Below are positions 4,831-5,239 of a DNA stretch of 5,239 nucleotides, piece by piece (positions within the stretch are counted from its first letter, which is position 1; every line of letters starts with the position of its first letter). The position numbers and the translations under genes were made by a program. Source of the stretch: STC-74 sp031423995 (GTDB taxonomy: Bacteria; Patescibacteriota; Gracilibacteria; BD1-5; UBA2023); contig JANPGO010000005.1 of assembly GCA_031423995.1 (NCBI GenBank), forward strand, positions 1-5,239. The letters are read 5' to 3'. The notes beneath the pieces are model-generated. The model searched no databases. It was not told where the DNA came from and saw nothing but the letters and a program-made list of their open reading frames with translations.

Positions 4831-5239
4831 ATGCATGTCAGAATAGAAAAAATCGGTGGAGAAAATAGTGCCGCTCTCAGAGAAACCGTACGACTCATAG
4901 AACAAAATCAGAAAAATCATATTGCGTGTATTTATGTCTTTTCCGCATTTCGTACCAGCACCTACAATACTACGACGGAGCTTCTCCGCGTCATAGAGCA
5001 CTGTCGAATGGGTGATCAGGCTCAGGCAAAAAATACGCTTGATACGATTCGAGACTTTTACCGCGATACCATTGCAGAAAATGGATATCTCGATGATCGT
5101 CGCGAAGTACTCCTTGAGAACCTTTTCGACTCATATCAGGAACGACTCGATACATACGTCCAGTGAGCATCGATTCTTCCAGAAGAAACGAATGATTATA
5201 TGATAGATGGGATCTCGTTCCTCGGTGCAGGGGAAATCA
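4831..5239 (+). CDS. aspartokinase-like protein, N-terminal part (partial, UGA=Gly)
   Basis: ATG 4831 is open to the window edge (136 codons visible) with one UGA at 5164-5166 (G112). The layout matches the amino-acid kinase domain of aspartokinase, which phosphorylates aspartate as the first pathway step. A short strand ends in KIGG (residues 7-10, the place of KFGG), then a helix, then IYVFSAFRTST (34-44), matching the VVVSA.. strand, then helices rich in Glu, Arg and Gln. ILPEETNDYMIDGISFLGAGEI (split here: residues 115-136) corresponds to the segment ending in GE before LSA. The usual KFGGTS is replaced by KIGGENS, so the substrate-contacting Thr is missing. The C-terminal ACT regulatory region lies outside the window. 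Position after asd supports the call. A divergent kinase of the same fold is the main alternative. Confidence 0.72.

Noticed and set aside
1..5239. CRISPR arrays, insertion sequences, rRNA
   Set aside because: No regularly spaced repeats, transposase ORFs, terminal inverted repeats or rRNA-like segments were seen.

Overview
The window comes from a bacterium that reads UGA as glycine (translation table 25), which points to the Candidatus Gracilibacteria (BD1-5) / Absconditabacteria (SR1) branch of the candidate phyla radiation. Under the standard code the genes look shattered. Reading UGA as Gly joins the pieces into complete proteins ending in TAA or TAG. Across the six larger genes I count 34 in-frame UGA codons, and several fall on glycines that are nearly invariant in their families.

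Layout, all on the + strand. 1-229: probable tail of an upstream gene, a rho-independent terminator and a promoter. 230-886: an unrecognised 218-aa protein with a possible XRE-like helix-turn-helix. 887-1424: a regulatory region dense in structure. It holds a strong promoter followed at once by a terminator, then a second promoter driving the first of two related attenuator-like leaders. Each leader has a shared 17-base block, an antiterminator strand and a GC-rich terminator with a T run. 1425-1700: an unrecognised 91-aa protein. 1756-3123: lysA. 3132-3620: an NlpC/P60 peptidase. 3759-4757: asd. 4831-end: the N-terminal part of an aspartokinase (lysC-like), cut by the window edge.

The recognisable genes form an aspartate-family / diaminopimelate-lysine cluster. 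Aspartokinase phosphorylates aspartate, Asd makes aspartate semialdehyde, and LysA decarboxylates meso-diaminopimelate to lysine at the end of the branch. The NlpC/P60 protein, 8 bases after lysA, is of a type that cuts diaminopimelate-containing peptides and might feed LysA; that link is inference.

The most interesting part is 1035-1329. Two tandem leaders share ATCATCACGAAGAAGAT in the same phase of a short ORF (Ile-Ile-Thr-Lys-Lys), and each can fold into mutually exclusive antiterminator and terminator hairpins. This is the layout of ribosome-mediated attenuation. The Ile, Thr, Lys and Met codons are all products of the aspartate pathway encoded downstream. The RNA folding layout is read directly from the sequence; the amino-acid sensing is a hypothesis. 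One complication is that leader B has no in-frame TAA or TAG before its terminator, only a tandem UGA UGA, which this organism should read as Gly-Gly.
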